Positions 1 through 11,394 of a DNA stretch of 64,000 nucleotides are shown here, one piece after another (within the stretch, counting starts at the first letter, position 1; every line of letters begins with the position of its first letter). The stretch is from Paracoccus litorisediminis (GTDB taxonomy: Bacteria > Pseudomonadota > Alphaproteobacteria > Rhodobacterales > Rhodobacteraceae): the NCBI RefSeq assembly GCF_009711205.1, contig NZ_WMIG01000001.1, positions 930,001 to 994,000 on the forward strand, read 5' to 3'. The notes under the pieces were generated by a model. It was given only the letters and a program-made list of their open reading frames with translations, had not been told where the DNA came from and made no database searches. Made by a program: the position numbers and the translations under genes.

Positions 1-1
1 G

Positions 2-313
2 GGGATCTGGGTCTCGGCCTATCTCAAGCGCCTGCAGCTGGCCGATATCCCCGCCTATATCCTGCGCCGCGGCGATGACACGGCGGGGGCGGTCATGGTC
101 AAATGCGCCACGCTGGATGGCCGCGCCAGCCTGTGGGTGCGGGAGTGGGATTTTGAAACCGACCAGCGCCCCTGGGTGCGGCTGGCCGAGGCCCCCGAAC
201 CCGAAATCGACGCCGCGATCACGCGCCATTCCGCCCGCGATCCCGACCTGTGGGTGATCGAGATCGAGAGCCGCGGCGGGGTCACGTTGCTGGATCAGCC
301 CGGACTGGTCTGA
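2..313 (+). CDS. DUF1491 family protein, 3' part only
   Basis: The window opens inside this gene, so its start is missing. About 103 residues remain. They read GIWVSAYLKRLQ near the 5' edge and end in LLDQPGLV before a TGA. The compact alpha/beta sequence with an early YLKRL segment and a late DPDLWVIEIESRGG segment matches the small DUF1491 proteins of alphaproteobacteria, which are usually about 110 residues. That suggests only a few residues are lost. No enzymatic motif is visible and the function is unknown. gyrB follows 87 bases downstream on the same strand. Confidence 0.75.
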   Translation, partial: GIWVSAYLKRLQLADIPAYILRRGDDTAGAVMVKCATLDGRASLWVREWDFETDQRPWVRLAEAPEPEIDAAITRHSARDPDLWVIEIESRGGVTLLDQPGLV

Positions 314-376
314 ATCCCCGGAAAACCACCAAATCTTGTGGCTTTCCCGTGACATTCCGCATGTGGCCCACTATAA

Positions 377-2840
<2,464 letters not shown>

Positions 2841-2842
<2 letters not shown>

Positions 2843-2875
2843 GCAAATGAATCCGCGTTTTTGCGGATTCTGCTC
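2841..2875 (+). terminator. Stem-loop after gyrB
   Basis: A perfect 8-bp stem (GAATCCGC/GCGGATTC, loop of six with five T) is extended by an outer GAGCA/TGCTC pairing across a 3-base bulge. It begins at the gyrB stop codon. No clear U-tract follows, so it may act as a terminator or as an mRNA 3'-end stabiliser. The AT-richer stretch up to 3044 holds no gene; it includes a TTGACA at 2893-2898 without a well-placed -10. Confidence 0.6.
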
Positions 2876-3044
2876 TCGACAAGTTTACCATATTGACAAA
2901 AGATTAATTCACCTGAACGAGCATTAACACTTGGATTCAGGACGCATGAGTTGTTTTCTGCAACGCAGCTGGCGCGAATTGCCGCGTAGGTGTTCTGTAG
3001 CGCCCGACCCGCGAGGTTCGGTGCATTTGCCTCTGGAGAGCGTA

Positions 3045-3749
3045 ATGAGCATGAAGAATATCACGATTTTGGCCACCTCCCTCACGCTCGGGGCGAGTGT
3101 TGCTGCCTACGCAGGCGGCTACACCCCCCCGGTCGCCGAACCGGTCATCGCACCGATCGTCGTCGATGAGCCCGTCGCAAACTGGGCCGGCGGCTATGTC
3201 GGCGGCACGCTGGGCTATGGCTTCGGCGGTGACGACCGCGTTGGCGTCAGCCAGGGCGGCTCGCTTCTGGGCGATATCGGCGATGTCGAAGTCAGCGGTG
3301 CCAATATCGGTATCCGCGGCGGCTATCGCTGGCAGCGCGACAACTGGGTCTTCGGCCCGGAACTCGGCTGGGAAATGACCGATATCCGCGACGATACCAG
3401 CGGGATCATCAACGGCACCGAAGTCGAGGCCGACGCGAAGGTCAAGAACGTCCTCGCCCTGCGCTTCAAGACCGGTTACATCGTCCAGCCCGACACCATG
3501 GTCTATGGTATCGCCGGCTGGGGCCGCGCCGATATCGACTATGAGCTGGCCGGCGAAGACGTCAGCTATGACGCCGACGGCTACATCCTGGGTCTGGGCG
3601 TTGAAAAGATGATCAACGACAAGGTCTCGGTGACCGGCGAATACGAATATGCCAACTTCGGCAAGGAATCGCTGGAAGCCGCCGGTTACACGACCGAGGC
3701 GACCACCAAGTATCACAACCTGAAAATCGGTGTGAACTACCGCTTCTGA
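3045..3749 (+). CDS. Small outer-membrane beta-barrel protein (Omp25/31-like porin family)
   Basis: Predicted 234-residue outer-membrane protein. Residues 1-23 form a signal peptide (MSMKNITILATS..., cleavage probably after AYA). A short Pro/Val-rich linker follows. The barrel region from about residue 45 to the end has alternating hydrophobic/polar strands, Gly-aromatic turns (GGYVGGTLGYGFGG, IRGGYRW) and the terminal NYRF. A C-terminal phenylalanine is the usual signal for BAM-mediated insertion. This resembles Omp25/Omp31-type 8-stranded barrels of alphaproteobacteria. The start is set by GGAGAG six bases upstream; the ATG two codons later is also possible. No pore-specific residues can be read, so the substrate is unknown. 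Confidence 0.85.
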   Translation: MSMKNITILATSLTLGASVAAYAGGYTPPVAEPVIAPIVVDEPVANWAGGYVGGTLGYGFGGDDRVGVSQGGSLLGDIGDVEVSGANIGIRGGYRWQRDNWVFGPELGWEMTDIRDDTSGIINGTEVEADAKVKNVLALRFKTGYIVQPDTMVYGIAGWGRADIDYELAGEDVSYDADGYILGLGVEKMINDKVSVTGEYEYANFGKESLEAAGYTTEATTKYHNLKIGVNYRF

Positions 3750-3771
3750 TCCAGCGGAATGCCGGATCGTG

Positions 3772-3795
3772 AAGGGGCGCCTCTGGCGCCCCTTT
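3772..3795. terminator. Intrinsic terminator between convergent genes
   Basis: A 10-bp GC-rich stem (AAGGGGCGCC/GGCGCCCCTT) with a 3-base loop is flanked by A's on the left and T's on the right. It lies between the convergent outer-membrane protein and pdeM genes and could stop transcription from both sides. Confidence 0.85.
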
Positions 3796-3801
3796 CCCAT
3801 T

Positions 3802-4470
3802 TCAGCGGCCCTTGGCTGGCGCGACACCGATGGGCAGCGCCACCGCACGCCGCCCGCAGGCAATGGCAATGCCCTTGGGAATCAGACGACGCAGACTGGC
3901 ATCCTCGCAGGACAGCCCACCGGTATAGGCGCCGAAAGCGGGCAGAATCAGGTGGTCTTTGCCCAGCAGAAACGCCCGACGGCGTTCGCCCGCCAGCCGC
4001 ACGACGGGGTGGAAATGTCCCGATATATCCGGCCCCGCCTGCGGATCGGCCTGATGCCGCAGGATGACCGAAGCTAGTGGCAATTCGACCAGCATCCGCC
4101 CCGGCAGCTTGGCATCTCCCAAAGGATCGTGATTGCCGCTGATCCAGAACCAGTCCCGCATCGTCGCCATCCGCTGCAATTCGGCCAGAACCGCCGGGTC
4201 CAGCGCCTGAATCGTGGCCATATCATCGAACCCATCGCCAAGGCTGACCACGGCTTCCGGGCGAAGCGTCGCGATCTCGGACCCCAGCCGTTCCAGCGTC
4301 GCGAGCCCCTCATAAGGCGGCAGCAGCGGGCCGCCACGCCGGGCCAGCCGTTCGGACTTGCCAAAATGCAGGTCGGCGACCACCAGCCAGCGCCCGTCGG
4401 GCCACCACAGCGCGCCCGAGGCCCGCGCCTCAAACCGCAATCCGTGGAAGGTAAAGGCATGGCTGCTCAT
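3802..4470 (-). CDS. pdeM: Ligase-associated DNA damage response endonuclease PdeM
   Basis: Calcineurin-like (Mre11-type) metallophosphoesterase of 222 residues. The metal-binding blocks are in canonical order: DLHFGKS (33-39), GDGFDD (78-83), GNHDP (112-116) and GHFHP (151-155). PdeM nucleases form a conserved bacterial DNA repair group with an ATP-dependent ligase, a DEXH helicase and an MBL-fold exonuclease. All four are present here. It is the last gene of that operon, and its ATG overlaps the helicase stop by 4 bases (ATGA). Repair function is inferred from family and context; its DNA substrate is not visible from the sequence. Confidence 0.93.
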   Translation of the reverse strand: MSSHAFTFHGLRFEARASGALWWPDGRWLVVADLHFGKSERLARRGGPLLPPYEGLATLERLGSEIATLRPEAVVSLGDGFDDMATIQALDPAVLAELQRMATMRDWFWISGNHDPLGDAKLPGRMLVELPLASVILRHQADPQAGPDISGHFHPVVRLAGERRRAFLLGKDHLILPAFGAYTGGLSCEDASLRRLIPKGIAIACGRRAVALPIGVAPAKGR

Positions 4471-6866
4471 GCGCTGAACTCCAGTCCGGCTTCACGCATC
4501 AGCGCCTCGGCCTCGATCCCGGCAAGGCGCTCGCGTCCTTCGCCGCGGATCGGGACCTTGCCGACCTCAAGCAACAGCGGCGCGGCCAGCGGAGAGACAC
4601 GCTCCAACATGCGATGTTCGCACCGGGGGGAATGGGAAAGCATCTCCTCGATCCGGCCGAAATCGACCAGCCCCCTGCCCGCTTCATCCGCCGTCACCCG
4701 CAGCATCAGATGGTCGGGGTCGTATTTGCGCAAGGTGTCGTACAGGATGTCGCTGGAAAACGTCGCCTGCCGTCCGGTTTTCCGCAACCCCGGCATATTG
4801 CGCTGGATCAGCCCGGCCACGGTCGCGACATTGCGGAAGGTCCGCTTCATTACGGCATTGCCGCCCAGCCAGTCGCCCAGACCCGCCCGCAACCTTGCCG
4901 GGTCGAGCAGTGGTGCAGGATTGCGGACGGGGTCCAGCGACCAGATCAGCAGCGCGTAATCGGTCGACAGGAACCCCAAGGGGCCCAGCCCCTCCTCCTC
5001 CATCTCACGCGTTAGCAGCAGACCCAGCGTCTGCAGGGCATTGCGGCCAGCAAAGCCGTAAAGCGCGAAATGCCACAGGCCCGCATGGGGGAATGTTTCC
5101 GACAGCAGCAGCCCCGGTTCGGGCAGGCGGCTGACCTGCGCTTGCAGGGCCAACCAGTCCCGCGTGTCGGGCGGCAGGCTGGTATGGTGCGATGGATCAC
5201 CGATCAGCGCCTGCACGCGATGGGCAAGCTGAGTGGACATGGCCAGCTTGACCCCGGAAAACACCGCGATCTTGGGCTGGCGGCCGGGATCAGGCGAAAC
5301 CTCGATCACCATCTCGCGCATGGCATCCATCCTTACCACCCGCCCGCCGATCAGAAAGGTATCTCCGGGCGAGAGGCTGGCGGCAAAGGCTTCCTCGACC
5401 TCGCCCAAGGGCGCGCCGCCGCGGCCGCGCATGCGCACGCGAACCATTTCGGCTTCGACGATCGTGCCGATATTCATGCGCAAAAGCTGCGTTGAACGCG
5501 GATCGCGCAAGCGCCACAGCCCGTCCCGCAGCATCAGCCGTTGCCAGCGGTCATAGGCGCGCAGCGCATAGCCGCCGGTTGCCGCGAAATCCAGACAGGC
5601 GACGAAATCAGCACGGGTCAGGCGGCGATAGGGACCGGCGGTCGTGATCTCGGCAAACAGCGCATCCGCCGCGAAGGGTGCGGCACAGGCCGTCAGCAGG
5701 ATATGCTGGCACAGCACGTCCAACGGCCCCGGCTCACGCGGATCGCCGTCCAGATCACCCTCGCGGACCGCTTGCAGCGCGGCCACGCATTCGATCTGCT
5801 CGAAACGGTTCGCGGGTACGATGCGCGCCTTGGAGGGCGCATTGTAGCGATGGTTCGCCCGCCCGATGCGCTGCACCAACCGCTTGACGTTCTTGGGCGC
5901 GCCAATCTGGATGACCAGATCGACCGCGCCCCAGTCGATGCCCAGATCAAGGCTGCCCGTCGCCACCACGGCGCGCAATTCGCCCGCCGCCATCGCCGCC
6001 TCGACCCGCGCACGGGATTCGCGCGACAGGCTGCCGTGATGCAGCCCGATCGGCAGGTTTTCGTCATTCGCCGCCCACAGCGCCTGAAAGAACAGTTCGG
6101 CCTGCGCGCGGGTATTGATGAAGATGATGGTGGTGCGGGCCTGCCTGACCGCGTCCAGCACCTCGGGGATGGCGTAATGGCCGCCGCCCCCGGCCCAAGG
6201 CGCGGGGCGGGCGGTGGGCAGCATGGCAATATCGGGATCGGGGCCGGGATCGGCTTGAATGACCGCGACGGGCGCGCGGCCCGCCATGAAATCCGCCAGA
6301 GCATGTGGGTCCTCGACCGTGGCCGACAGGCCGGTGACCCTTAACCCCGGCGCAAGTGCGCGCAGCCGCGCCAGCCCCAGCATCAGCTGATCGCCGCGCT
6401 TGCTTTCTGCCAGCGCGTGCAACTCATCCAGCACCACCCGCCGCAACCCGCCAAAGATTGCCGGGGCCTCGGGATAGGACAGCATCAGGGCAAGGCTCTC
6501 TGGCGTGGTCAGCAGCACCTCGGGCGGGTCGACGCGCTGGCGGCGGCGCTGGGTCTGGCCGGTATCGCCGGTACGGTCCTCGATGCGGATGGACAGGCCA
6601 AGATCCGCGACCGGACGGGCCAGATTGCGCCCGATATCCGCCGTCAGTGCCTTCAGCGGCGAGACATAAAGCGTATGGACCGAGCCCTTGCGCACCCCGT
6701 CCCGCAATTCGATCAGTGAGGGCAGGAAGCCCGCCAGCGTCTTGCCGCCACCTGTCGGGGCGATCAGCAGGCTGTCGCCCGATGCCTCCAGCAGGGCAAG
6801 CTGATGCGGATGGGGCTGCCAGCCCTGCCTTGCGAACCAGTCCTGAAATTCGGGCGGCAGGATCAC
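4467..6866 (-). CDS. Ligase-associated DEXH-box helicase (Lhr-like)
   Basis: Superfamily 2 helicase of 799 residues. Visible motifs are Walker A APTGGGKT (36-43), DELH motif II (147-150), GLSATVED (motif III) and, in RecA domain 2, ATGSLDLGIDWG and QRIGRANHR (motifs V and VI). The long C-terminal part corresponds to the Lhr-specific winged-helix and beta-barrel region. It is shorter than full E. coli Lhr, as expected for the ligase-associated subgroup. The start is a GTG whose GTGA overlaps the ligase stop, so translation is probably coupled. Helicases of this group unwind duplexes during ligase-associated repair; the lesion handled is not known from sequence. Confidence 0.94.
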   Translation of the reverse strand: MILPPEFQDWFARQGWQPHPHQLALLEASGDSLLIAPTGGGKTLAGFLPSLIELRDGVRKGSVHTLYVSPLKALTADIGRNLARPVADLGLSIRIEDRTGDTGQTQRRRQRVDPPEVLLTTPESLALMLSYPEAPAIFGGLRRVVLDELHALAESKRGDQLMLGLARLRALAPGLRVTGLSATVEDPHALADFMAGRAPVAVIQADPGPDPDIAMLPTARPAPWAGGGGHYAIPEVLDAVRQARTTIIFINTRAQAELFFQALWAANDENLPIGLHHGSLSRESRARVEAAMAAGELRAVVATGSLDLGIDWGAVDLVIQIGAPKNVKRLVQRIGRANHRYNAPSKARIVPANRFEQIECVAALQAVREGDLDGDPREPGPLDVLCQHILLTACAAPFAADALFAEITTAGPYRRLTRADFVACLDFAATGGYALRAYDRWQRLMLRDGLWRLRDPRSTQLLRMNIGTIVEAEMVRVRMRGRGGAPLGEVEEAFAASLSPGDTFLIGGRVVRMDAMREMVIEVSPDPGRQPKIAVFSGVKLAMSTQLAHRVQALIGDPSHHTSLPPDTRDWLALQAQVSRLPEPGLLLSETFPHAGLWHFALYGFAGRNALQTLGLLLTREMEEEGLGPLGFLSTDYALLIWSLDPVRNPAPLLDPARLRAGLGDWLGGNAVMKRTFRNVATVAGLIQRNMPGLRKTGRQATFSSDILYDTLRKYDPDHLMLRVTADEAGRGLVDFGRIEEMLSHSPRCEHRMLERVSPLAAPLLLEVGKVPIRGEGRERLAGIEAEALMREAGLEFSA

Positions 6867-8407
6867 AGCATGGCCTCAAGCGTGGACAGGTGATCGGCCT
6901 CAGCGGCGGGCTTGTCCCAGCGGATGCGGCTGATGCGGGGAAAGCGCATGGCGACACCAGACTTGTGCCGGGTCGAGCGGTTCAGTCCCTCGAACGCCAC
7001 TTCGACCACCAGCTTCGGCGCAAGCTGGCGAACGGGGCCGAAACGCTCAACGGTATTGGCGCGGACAAAGCGGTCCAGCTCGCGCAATTCCGCATCGGTG
7101 AAGCCGAAATAGGCCTTGCCGACGGGGACCAAATCAGCCCCGTCCCACAGGCCAAAGGTGAAATCCGAATGAAACCCCGAGCGCTTGCCATGCCCGCGCT
7201 GTGCGTAAAGCAGCACCGCATCGACCACCATCGGGTCGCGCTTCCACTTGAACCACGGCCCGCGCGGACGCCCGGCAATGTAGGGGCTGTCGCGGCGCTT
7301 GATCATCACCCCCTCGATCACCGCAGCCGGAGGATCGGCGCGCAATGCCGCCAGATCATCCCAGTTGGCAAAGTCCAGCAGCGGTGACACATCGATGCGC
7401 GGCCCGAAATCCGCGCTGTCCAGAATGGCGCGGCGTTCCTCAAGCGGCAGGCCACGCAGGTCGCGACCCTGCCAGATCAGCAGATCGTATAGCCGCAGCC
7501 CGGCCGGGTGACTGGTGAGCAGGCCCTTGCCCACGGATTTACGGTTCAGCCGCTTTTGCAGATCGCCGAAAGGGGCGACCTCGGCATCGCGGCGAACCAG
7601 CAATTCGCCATCCACCGTGCCGTCAAACTCCATCGCGGCGATCACATCAGGAAAGGCTGTGGAAATATCCTCTCCGGTCCGCGAATACAGTCGCCGCACG
7701 CCGCCGTCGCTGACCGCCTGCACGCGGATGCCGTCCCATTTCCACTCGGCATGGAAATCCGTCGGCTCCAAGGCGCTGAGTTCGGCCAGATCGGTGGGCG
7801 TGGATAGCATCACCGGGCGGAACGGGGCCAAGGCGGCGCTTTCCGGCTTCACCCCGCCCGCGATCCAGCCAAACAGCGGCGCATAGGGCGGGGTCAGGCC
7901 GTGCCAGATTTCCTCAAGCTCGGGGACGGTCGGCGCACCCATTCCCGCCAGCGCCAGCCGCGCCATCCGGGCCGAGACGCCAATGCGCAGGTTCCCCGTC
8001 GCCAGCTTCAGAAAAGCCAGCCGCTCGGACGGGCCAAGCCGGTCCAGCATCGCCGCAATCGCCGCGGGCAAGGCAGCCTTGCCAGTCCCCTGCAACAACG
8101 CCACAGCCTGCGACAGCGGCGGATCGTTCTGCGCGCCATCAGGCCAGATCAGCGCGATGGTTTCAGCCAGATCGCCAACGAAATCGTAGCTGAGCGACAG
8201 AAGCTGATCGTCCACCCGTTCCGCCGCCAAGCCGCGCAGCAGGCTGGGCGTGACGGTGCGCAATTGCAGATCCCCGGTCAGCGCGGCCAGCGCCCAACCC
8301 CGGTCCGGATCGGGGATGCGTTCCAGATAATGCTGCAGCAATTGCAGCTTGGCATTGCGCGAGGGCGTAAAGGCCAGTCGTTCCAGCAGGGCGGCAAAGG
8401 CTTTCAT
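6863..8407 (-). CDS. ATP-dependent DNA ligase of the damage-response operon
   Basis: ATP-dependent ligase of 514 residues. An N-terminal DNA-binding domain (about 1-200) precedes a nucleotidyltransferase core with motif I EWKWDGIRVQ, where Lys223 should become adenylylated. Later motifs are VDGELLVR and EGVMIKRRDSPYIAGRPRGPWFKWKRD (motifs IV to V), followed by an OB-fold domain. No polymerase or primase domain of LigD type is attached. It belongs to the bacterial group encoded with PdeM, an Lhr-like helicase and an exonuclease, and it seals nicks in that pathway. It overlaps the genes on both sides by 4 bases. Confidence 0.95.
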   Translation of the reverse strand: MKAFAALLERLAFTPSRNAKLQLLQHYLERIPDPDRGWALAALTGDLQLRTVTPSLLRGLAAERVDDQLLSLSYDFVGDLAETIALIWPDGAQNDPPLSQAVALLQGTGKAALPAAIAAMLDRLGPSERLAFLKLATGNLRIGVSARMARLALAGMGAPTVPELEEIWHGLTPPYAPLFGWIAGGVKPESAALAPFRPVMLSTPTDLAELSALEPTDFHAEWKWDGIRVQAVSDGGVRRLYSRTGEDISTAFPDVIAAMEFDGTVDGELLVRRDAEVAPFGDLQKRLNRKSVGKGLLTSHPAGLRLYDLLIWQGRDLRGLPLEERRAILDSADFGPRIDVSPLLDFANWDDLAALRADPPAAVIEGVMIKRRDSPYIAGRPRGPWFKWKRDPMVVDAVLLYAQRGHGKRSGFHSDFTFGLWDGADLVPVGKAYFGFTDAELRELDRFVRANTVERFGPVRQLAPKLVVEVAFEGLNRSTRHKSGVAMRFPRISRIRWDKPAAEADHLSTLEAML

Positions 8408-9393
8408 TCGGCCTCGTCCTCATATCCCACCAGCCGCAGCGGGCGGGCGGGGATCTGCGCAAGTTCGCACCAGCGGATCACGCCCTCCTCGGCACCATGG
8501 GTGACCCAGACCTCGGACGGGGACAGCTCTGTCAGGGTCGCGGTCAGCGCGGGCCAGTCGACATGATCGCTGATGACCAGCGGCAGTTCGACCCCACGCT
8601 GCCGCGCCCGCGCCCGGACCGCCATCCAGCCCGAGGCAAAGCCGATCACCGGATCGCGGAAACGCTGCACCCATGGGCTGGCAAAGGCCGAGGGCGGGGC
8701 TATCACCAGCTGCGCCGTGACCTGATCGGCGGTCGCGGGGACCAGCACACCCAGATCAACGCCCTGCGTGCGGTAGTAATCGCACATCGCCTGCAGCGCG
8801 CCGTGGATGGCGATCGGCGCGTCATAGCCCGCCTCGCGCATCAGCGCGATCACATGCTGCGCCTTGCCCAAGGCATAGGCGCCGATCAGATGTGGGCGGT
8901 CGGGAAATTCGGCCATGCTGGCGATCAGCTTCGCCACCTGCGTCGCCGGACCCGGAAAGCGGAAGACCGGCAGGCCAAAGGTCGCCTCGGTCACGAAGAC
9001 ATCGCAGGCGACAGGTTCGAACGGGGCGCAGGTCGGGTTCGGTGCACGGGAATAGTCGCCCGAAACGACGATCCGACAATCCCCCGAGGTCACCGAAATC
9101 TGGCTGGACCCCAGCACATGTCCCGCCGGGCGGAAATCGACGGTGACGCCGCCGATCCGCAATGGGCCGTCGGCAATCTGGGTCGTCCCTGCAAAATCCG
9201 GCCCCATGCGCAGGCGCATGATGTCCAGCGTCTGCGCCGTGGCCAGAACCGCGCCGTGCCCCGCGCGGGCATGGTCGGAATGACCATGGGTGATCAGCGC
9301 GCGTTCAACCGGGCGCAGCGGGTCAATGTGGAAACCGCCCTCGGGACAGTAAAGGCCGGCCTCGGTCGGATGAAGGATCCTGTCGGCTTGCAT
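8404..9393 (-). CDS. Ligase-associated DNA damage response exonuclease
   Basis: Metallo-beta-lactamase/beta-CASP-type nuclease of 329 residues and the first gene of the four-gene repair operon. The metal-binding signature HGHSDHARAGHG begins at residue 36. GHVLGSSQI and VVSGDYSRAPN follow, as in SNM1/Pso2 and CPSF-like nucleases. A late DHVDWPAL segment probably provides a further ligand. The family is expected to process DNA ends for the adjacent ligase. The chosen ATG lacks a strong ribosome site, but no better in-frame start fits. About 30 bases separate it from the Lrp gene upstream on the same strand. Confidence 0.92.
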   Translation of the reverse strand: MQADRILHPTEAGLYCPEGGFHIDPLRPVERALITHGHSDHARAGHGAVLATAQTLDIMRLRMGPDFAGTTQIADGPLRIGGVTVDFRPAGHVLGSSQISVTSGDCRIVVSGDYSRAPNPTCAPFEPVACDVFVTEATFGLPVFRFPGPATQVAKLIASMAEFPDRPHLIGAYALGKAQHVIALMREAGYDAPIAIHGALQAMCDYYRTQGVDLGVLVPATADQVTAQLVIAPPSAFASPWVQRFRDPVIGFASGWMAVRARARQRGVELPLVISDHVDWPALTATLTELSPSEVWVTHGAEEGVIRWCELAQIPARPLRLVGYEDEAE

Positions 9394-9423
9394 GACCCCA
9401 AGGTGAAGAACATTTCGTGAAAA

Positions 9424-9900
9424 TCAACCCGTCGGAACCAGAGGCCGCCCCTCGAACATGGTTTCCATCGAGAAAACGCCGGTCACGCGTTCCAGATCCA
9501 TATCCGTAATCAGACGCTTGTACAGCGCGTCATAGCCAGCCATGCCGCTGGTGACCGCCTTGGCCATATAATCCCATTCGCCGCCGATGCGGTGGAACTC
9601 GATGATCTCGGGTTGAGCCTCGATCCGGGCGCGGAAACGGCGGGCCCAGGCGTCGTCGTGATGGCGGGTGCGGATCATGATGAAGATGGTCAGTTGCAAC
9701 CCAAGGGCAGCGGGATCGATCATGGCGCGGCTGCCTTTCAGCACGCCCATTTCGGTCAAACGGTTCAGCCGCCGCCAGCAGGCGTTCTGCGACAAACCGA
9801 CGCGCTCGGCCAGTTCGCGCTGTGACAGGCTGGCATCGCGCTGCAGCAGCACCAGAAGCCTGTTGTCAATTTCATCGAAATCGTGCCCCTGCGCGCCCAT
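9424..9900 (-). CDS. Lrp/AsnC family transcriptional regulator
   Basis: 158-residue feast/famine regulator. Residues 8-55 form a winged helix-turn-helix (DNRLLVLLQRDASLSQRELAERVGLSQ then RLNRLTEMGVL), and the rest is the RAM ligand-binding domain. Members bind DNA as dimers or octamers and respond to amino acids. The gene is divergent from a class V aminotransferase across 90 bases, so that enzyme is its most likely target. It could also be co-transcribed with the repair operon downstream. The shared intergenic region is AT-rich, but I cannot mark a convincing operator in it. Confidence 0.93.
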   Translation of the reverse strand: MGAQGHDFDEIDNRLLVLLQRDASLSQRELAERVGLSQNACWRRLNRLTEMGVLKGSRAMIDPAALGLQLTIFIMIRTRHHDDAWARRFRARIEAQPEIIEFHRIGGEWDYMAKAVTSGMAGYDALYKRLITDMDLERVTGVFSMETMFEGRPLVPTG

Positions 9901-9990
9901 TTGACAACCATATTCCCTGATCGATGCAAAAAACGAAAATGATTATCTAAGCGGTCCGGGTCAAGATGGGTCAGGAGTACGAGGAAGACC

Positions 9991-11394
9991 ATGCCCCCCT
10001 TTGACAGTTATTTTGCCCAGTTGGGCGATACCCCCCTGCACACGATCCATGACGGGTTGATCGGCCGCGATGCGGTGATCGACGGGCCTTTCGGCCCCCG
10101 TCCGCTGATCTATGCCGATTACATTGCCTCGGGGCGGGCACTGCGCGCGATAGAACAATGGGTGATGGAAAACGTACTGCCTTGGTATGCCAACAGCCAT
10201 ACCGAGGCCAGCCATTGCGGCGGCACCATGACGCGCCTGCGGCGCGCGGGCCGCGCGGCAATTGCGGAATGCATCGGCGCGGGACCCGAACACGCGGTGA
10301 TCTTCACCGGCTCGGGGGCGACACAGGGCATCAACCGGCTGGTGCATCTGTTGGGTGCTGGCCCCGGCACCACGGTGCTGATCGGCCCCTATGAGCATCA
10401 CTCGAACATCCTGCCCTGGCGCGAAAGCGGGGCGCGGGTCGTGGACATCCCCGAAGCCGTGACGGGCGGCCCCGATCTGGACGCCCTGCGCGCCGCATTG
10501 GCAGCAGCGGAAGGCCCGGTCATCGGCGCGTTCTCGGCGGCCTCGAATGTCACCGGCACGCTGACCGATGTCGCGCAGGTCACGGCGCTGCTGAAGGCTG
10601 CGGGCGCGCGGGTGGTCTGGGATTATGCGGGCGGTGCGCCGTATCTGCCGATCGACATGGGTCTGGAAATGGATGCTGTGGTCGCCTCGCCGCACAAGTT
10701 CATCGGCGGACCGGGGGCCTCGGGCGTGCTGGTGGTGCGCCGCGATGCAGTGACGGCCAGTCGCCCGACCCTGCCCGGCGGGGGCACGGTGCGTTTCGTC
10801 TCGCCCGAGGGGCATGATTATTCGACCTCGCTTGAGGCGCGTGAGGAAGGCGGGACGCCCAATGTCGTCGGCGACATCCGCGCGGCGCTGGTTTTCCTGA
10901 CCAAGGCGGCGGTCGGGCAGGATGCCATCGACACCCGCAATGCTGAATGGCTGGCTCTGGGGCTAAAACGGCTGGGGTCGCATCCGCGCATCCAGTTGCT
11001 GGGTAATCTGGACGCGCCGCGCCTGCCTTTCTTCAGCTTCCGCATCCGCGACGGGCAAGGCGGTTTCGTCCATCAGCAGCTGGCGACGCGGATGCTGTCG
11101 GACCTGCACGGCGTGCAGGCGCGTGGCGGTTGTGCCTGCGCCGGGCCTTATGTCCATCACCTGCTGGGCCTTTCGCGCGCCGAATCCGACCGGATGCGCG
11201 CCGCGATCCTTGCGGGCGAGGAGATCGAGAAGCCGGGCTTTGTCCGCCTGAACCTGTGCTGGGCCGCACCCCGCGCCGAGGTGGACGCGATCCTGGACGC
11301 GGTCTGCAACCTTGCCGATCACGCACCGGAATATCTGCGGCATTACCGCTGCGACCGCTCGACGGCGATCTTTACCCCGCTGGCGGCCGAGTAG
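9991..11394 (+). CDS. Class V aminotransferase (cysteine desulfurase-like PLP enzyme)
   Basis: PLP-dependent fold-type I enzyme of 467 residues. The Schiff-base lysine is Lys236 in ASPHKFIGGPG. Cofactor contacts are visible at TGSGATQGINR (107-117), YEHHSN and the Asp of WDYAGGAPY. A late RGGCACAGPYVHH segment places a cysteine where desulfurases and selenocysteine lyases keep their catalytic loop. The length, beyond the usual 400-410 of SufS/IscS, and the absence of Isc/Suf genes argue against a housekeeping Fe-S role. The substrate is unknown. Its divergent Lrp neighbour suggests amino-acid control. The 3' end overlaps the convergent WYL gene by 23 bases. Confidence 0.85.
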   Translation: MPPFDSYFAQLGDTPLHTIHDGLIGRDAVIDGPFGPRPLIYADYIASGRALRAIEQWVMENVLPWYANSHTEASHCGGTMTRLRRAGRAAIAECIGAGPEHAVIFTGSGATQGINRLVHLLGAGPGTTVLIGPYEHHSNILPWRESGARVVDIPEAVTGGPDLDALRAALAAAEGPVIGAFSAASNVTGTLTDVAQVTALLKAAGARVVWDYAGGAPYLPIDMGLEMDAVVASPHKFIGGPGASGVLVVRRDAVTASRPTLPGGGTVRFVSPEGHDYSTSLEAREEGGTPNVVGDIRAALVFLTKAAVGQDAIDTRNAEWLALGLKRLGSHPRIQLLGNLDAPRLPFFSFRIRDGQGGFVHQQLATRMLSDLHGVQARGGCACAGPYVHHLLGLSRAESDRMRAAILAGEEIEKPGFVRLNLCWAAPRAEVDAILDAVCNLADHAPEYLRHYRCDRSTAIFTPLAAE

